Assembly (NCBI GenBank): GCA_019751575.1
Contig: JAIENF010000377.1
Span: forward strand, 1 to 6,180
DNA length: 6,180 bases
Direction of reading: 5' to 3'
DNA from: Burkholderiales bacterium
GTDB lineage: Bacteria; Pseudomonadota; Gammaproteobacteria; Burkholderiales; CAIKXV01
The notes below the pieces were generated by a model, which saw only the letters and a program-made list of their open reading frames with translations, did no database searches and was not told the DNA's origin. Positions 5,427 to 6,180 of this stretch are shown here, piece by piece. Both the position numbers and the translations under genes were made by a program. The stretch's first letter is position 1. Each line of letters begins with the position of its first letter.

Positions 5427-5912
5427 ATGCCTGTCCAAGAGCGAGGTCCATCGGCTGTCCGCCGTCCGGCGTCCGTCGCATCTCCCCGTGCCACGACCGG
5501 CGGCGCGTCCATTGGCACGCCCCGCCGCCGCGCGGCGTCGGGTCCGGCTTCCAGCCGCCCGGCTGCCCGCCTGCGCGTCGAGGAATCATCCCCGCCGGCG
5601 TCGTTCGACCTTCCGGTGGCTGCGCGCATCGAAGCCGACATCGCACAGCTGAACCTCTCGTTCCTGCATGTCGCACGAGAGCTTGCGCGGTCAGCCCGCG
5701 AACTTGCCGTGACGCGGCTCGGCCTGGATGCCGCTGCCTGCGCAGCCCTCGACCGGCTGTCCATCGCAGACCTGCAGGCACTGTCGCACTCTCATGCCCT
5801 GATCTTCGGTCTGCGGCTCGATCCAGCGGATCTCCCCATGCAGGCGGAACTGGCGCGTACCAACCGGATCGCGTCCGGCGCGCGGCTCCTTCTGGCGGCG
5901 GATGCCGGATGA
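5427..5912 (+). CDS. FlhD-like transcriptional activator subunit with long N-terminal extension
   Basis: Residues about 64-161 resemble FlhD, the partner of FlhC in the FlhD4C2 activator of flagellar genes. The key stretch IAQLNLSFLHVARELAR aligns with the DINLSYLLLAQRL region of E. coli FlhD. It is followed by VTRLGLD, LDRLSIADLQALS and HALIFGLRLD, matching MFRLGI, LAALTLPQMVKLA and NQLVCHFRFD. The E. coli cysteine in that last segment is Phe here. FlhD is usually about 105-120 residues; this protein has 161 because of about 63 extra residues rich in Arg, Ser, Pro and Ala, probably disordered. A GTG at 5616 would give a normal-length protein but lacks a ribosome binding site. The gene overlaps the flhC-like gene by ATGA. 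FlhD-related proteins also occur on mobile elements (SetD of SXT, AcaD of IncC plasmids), so a flagellar role is not assured. Confidence 0.82.
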   Translation: MPVQERGPSAVRRPASVASPRATTGGASIGTPRRRAASGPASSRPAARLRVEESSPPASFDLPVAARIEADIAQLNLSFLHVARELARSARELAVTRLGLDAAACAALDRLSIADLQALSHSHALIFGLRLDPADLPMQAELARTNRIASGARLLLAADAG

Positions 5913-6180
5913 ACCTTCGCCTGCGATGCACGGATGCGCCGGTGGTCGGCTTCGGAGCGCTGCTGCAGGCGGCCGAGCGCCTCATCCGCCTGGGTGCGCG
6001 CGCGGCGGTCGTCTGCGACGTGCTGGACATCAAGGGTCCTTCGCGGGCACTGGTGCGGCGCATGTACGTGGCGATGCGCGGGCCCGGACGGCCGCGCGGC
6101 CCGCTGCCGTTCGACCATGTCGAGCTCCTCAGCACGGTCGCTGCCCGGCTGGATGCAGCGGTGTTCCTGGATGCCTGGCA
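5909..6180 (+). CDS. FlhC-like transcriptional activator subunit, N-terminal part (cut by window edge)
   Basis: The first 90 codons resemble FlhC, the DNA-binding partner of FlhD. AAERLIRLGARAAVV matches the ITLGARLQML region of E. coli FlhC, RALVRRMYVAMRG matches RLIKLYKELRG, GPLPF matches GMLPF, and LDAAVFLDAW matches the ASMFCNAWQ region. The usual FSTDWFMTW after LPF is replaced by DHVELLSTV, so this is a divergent member. The zinc-binding cysteines near the FlhC C-terminus would lie beyond the window. The start ATG overlaps the flhD-like stop (ATGA), implying translational coupling and a shared complex. Related activators include SetC of SXT and AcaC of IncC plasmids as well as flagellar FlhC. 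Confidence 0.85.
   Translation, partial: MNLRLRCTDAPVVGFGALLQAAERLIRLGARAAVVCDVLDIKGPSRALVRRMYVAMRGPGRPRGPLPFDHVELLSTVAARLDAAVFLDAW

Noticed and set aside
5363..5908. Frame open from ATG 5363 straight into the flhC-like gene
   Set aside because: No stop occurs between, but the stretch overlaps the flhD-like gene in another frame, has no ribosome binding site, and translates to unlikely Cys/Pro/Arg-rich sequence. The ATGA overlap start at 5909 is better.
5305..6135. Open frame of 276 codons on the minus strand
   Set aside because: It is antisense to the flhD-like and flhC-like genes, whose protein matches are clear; the translation is Arg-rich and featureless.

Overview
The window is GC-rich, densely coding Gram-negative DNA, most likely from a betaproteobacterium of the Burkholderiales type. 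The main pointer is the remains of a Bug/TctC periplasmic binding protein, a family greatly expanded in that order; a DODA-type dioxygenase, a flavin reductase and FlhD/FlhC homologues fit as well. The organism is inferred from gene content only. I see no tRNA, rRNA, CRISPR array, insertion sequence or integrase.

Left part (1-2418), a small metabolic neighbourhood. A LysR-type regulator (cut by the left edge, minus strand) diverges from a TTG-initiated extradiol dioxygenase of the DODA/YgiD family. The 132-base gap between them holds several short repeats and dyads that are candidate regulator sites. Convergent to the dioxygenase lies a badly decayed Bug binding-protein gene: three recognisable family blocks in three reading frames with the sequence between them missing. 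Upstream of it on the same strand is an intact flavin reductase-like gene.

Middle part (2524-4209), a minus-strand gene for a 561-residue exported protein of no family I recognise, with eight cysteines, all in its C-terminal half.

Right part (4270-6180), the most interesting region. A CI/S24-like repressor (HTH domain plus LexA-like C-terminal domain) is transcribed leftward. Across a 314-base regulatory gap, an FlhD-like and an FlhC-like gene run rightward, overlapping by ATGA; the second is cut by the window edge. The gap holds a near-consensus promoter (TTGACA, 17 bp, TAGATT) for the flhD-like gene. It also holds three copies of a TAC-N5-GTR motif: two next to that promoter 21 bp apart, and one over the predicted -10 box of the repressor. 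This layout resembles the SetR/SetCD switch of SXT/R391 integrative elements, where a CI-like repressor controls FlhDC-related activators of transfer. Here, however, the S24-like domain appears to lack the Ser-Lys autoproteolysis dyad, and the FlhD-like protein carries a roughly 63-residue Arg/Ser/Pro/Ala-rich N-terminal extension. Whether this is a mobile-element switch or an unusual control circuit for flagella cannot be decided from this window.
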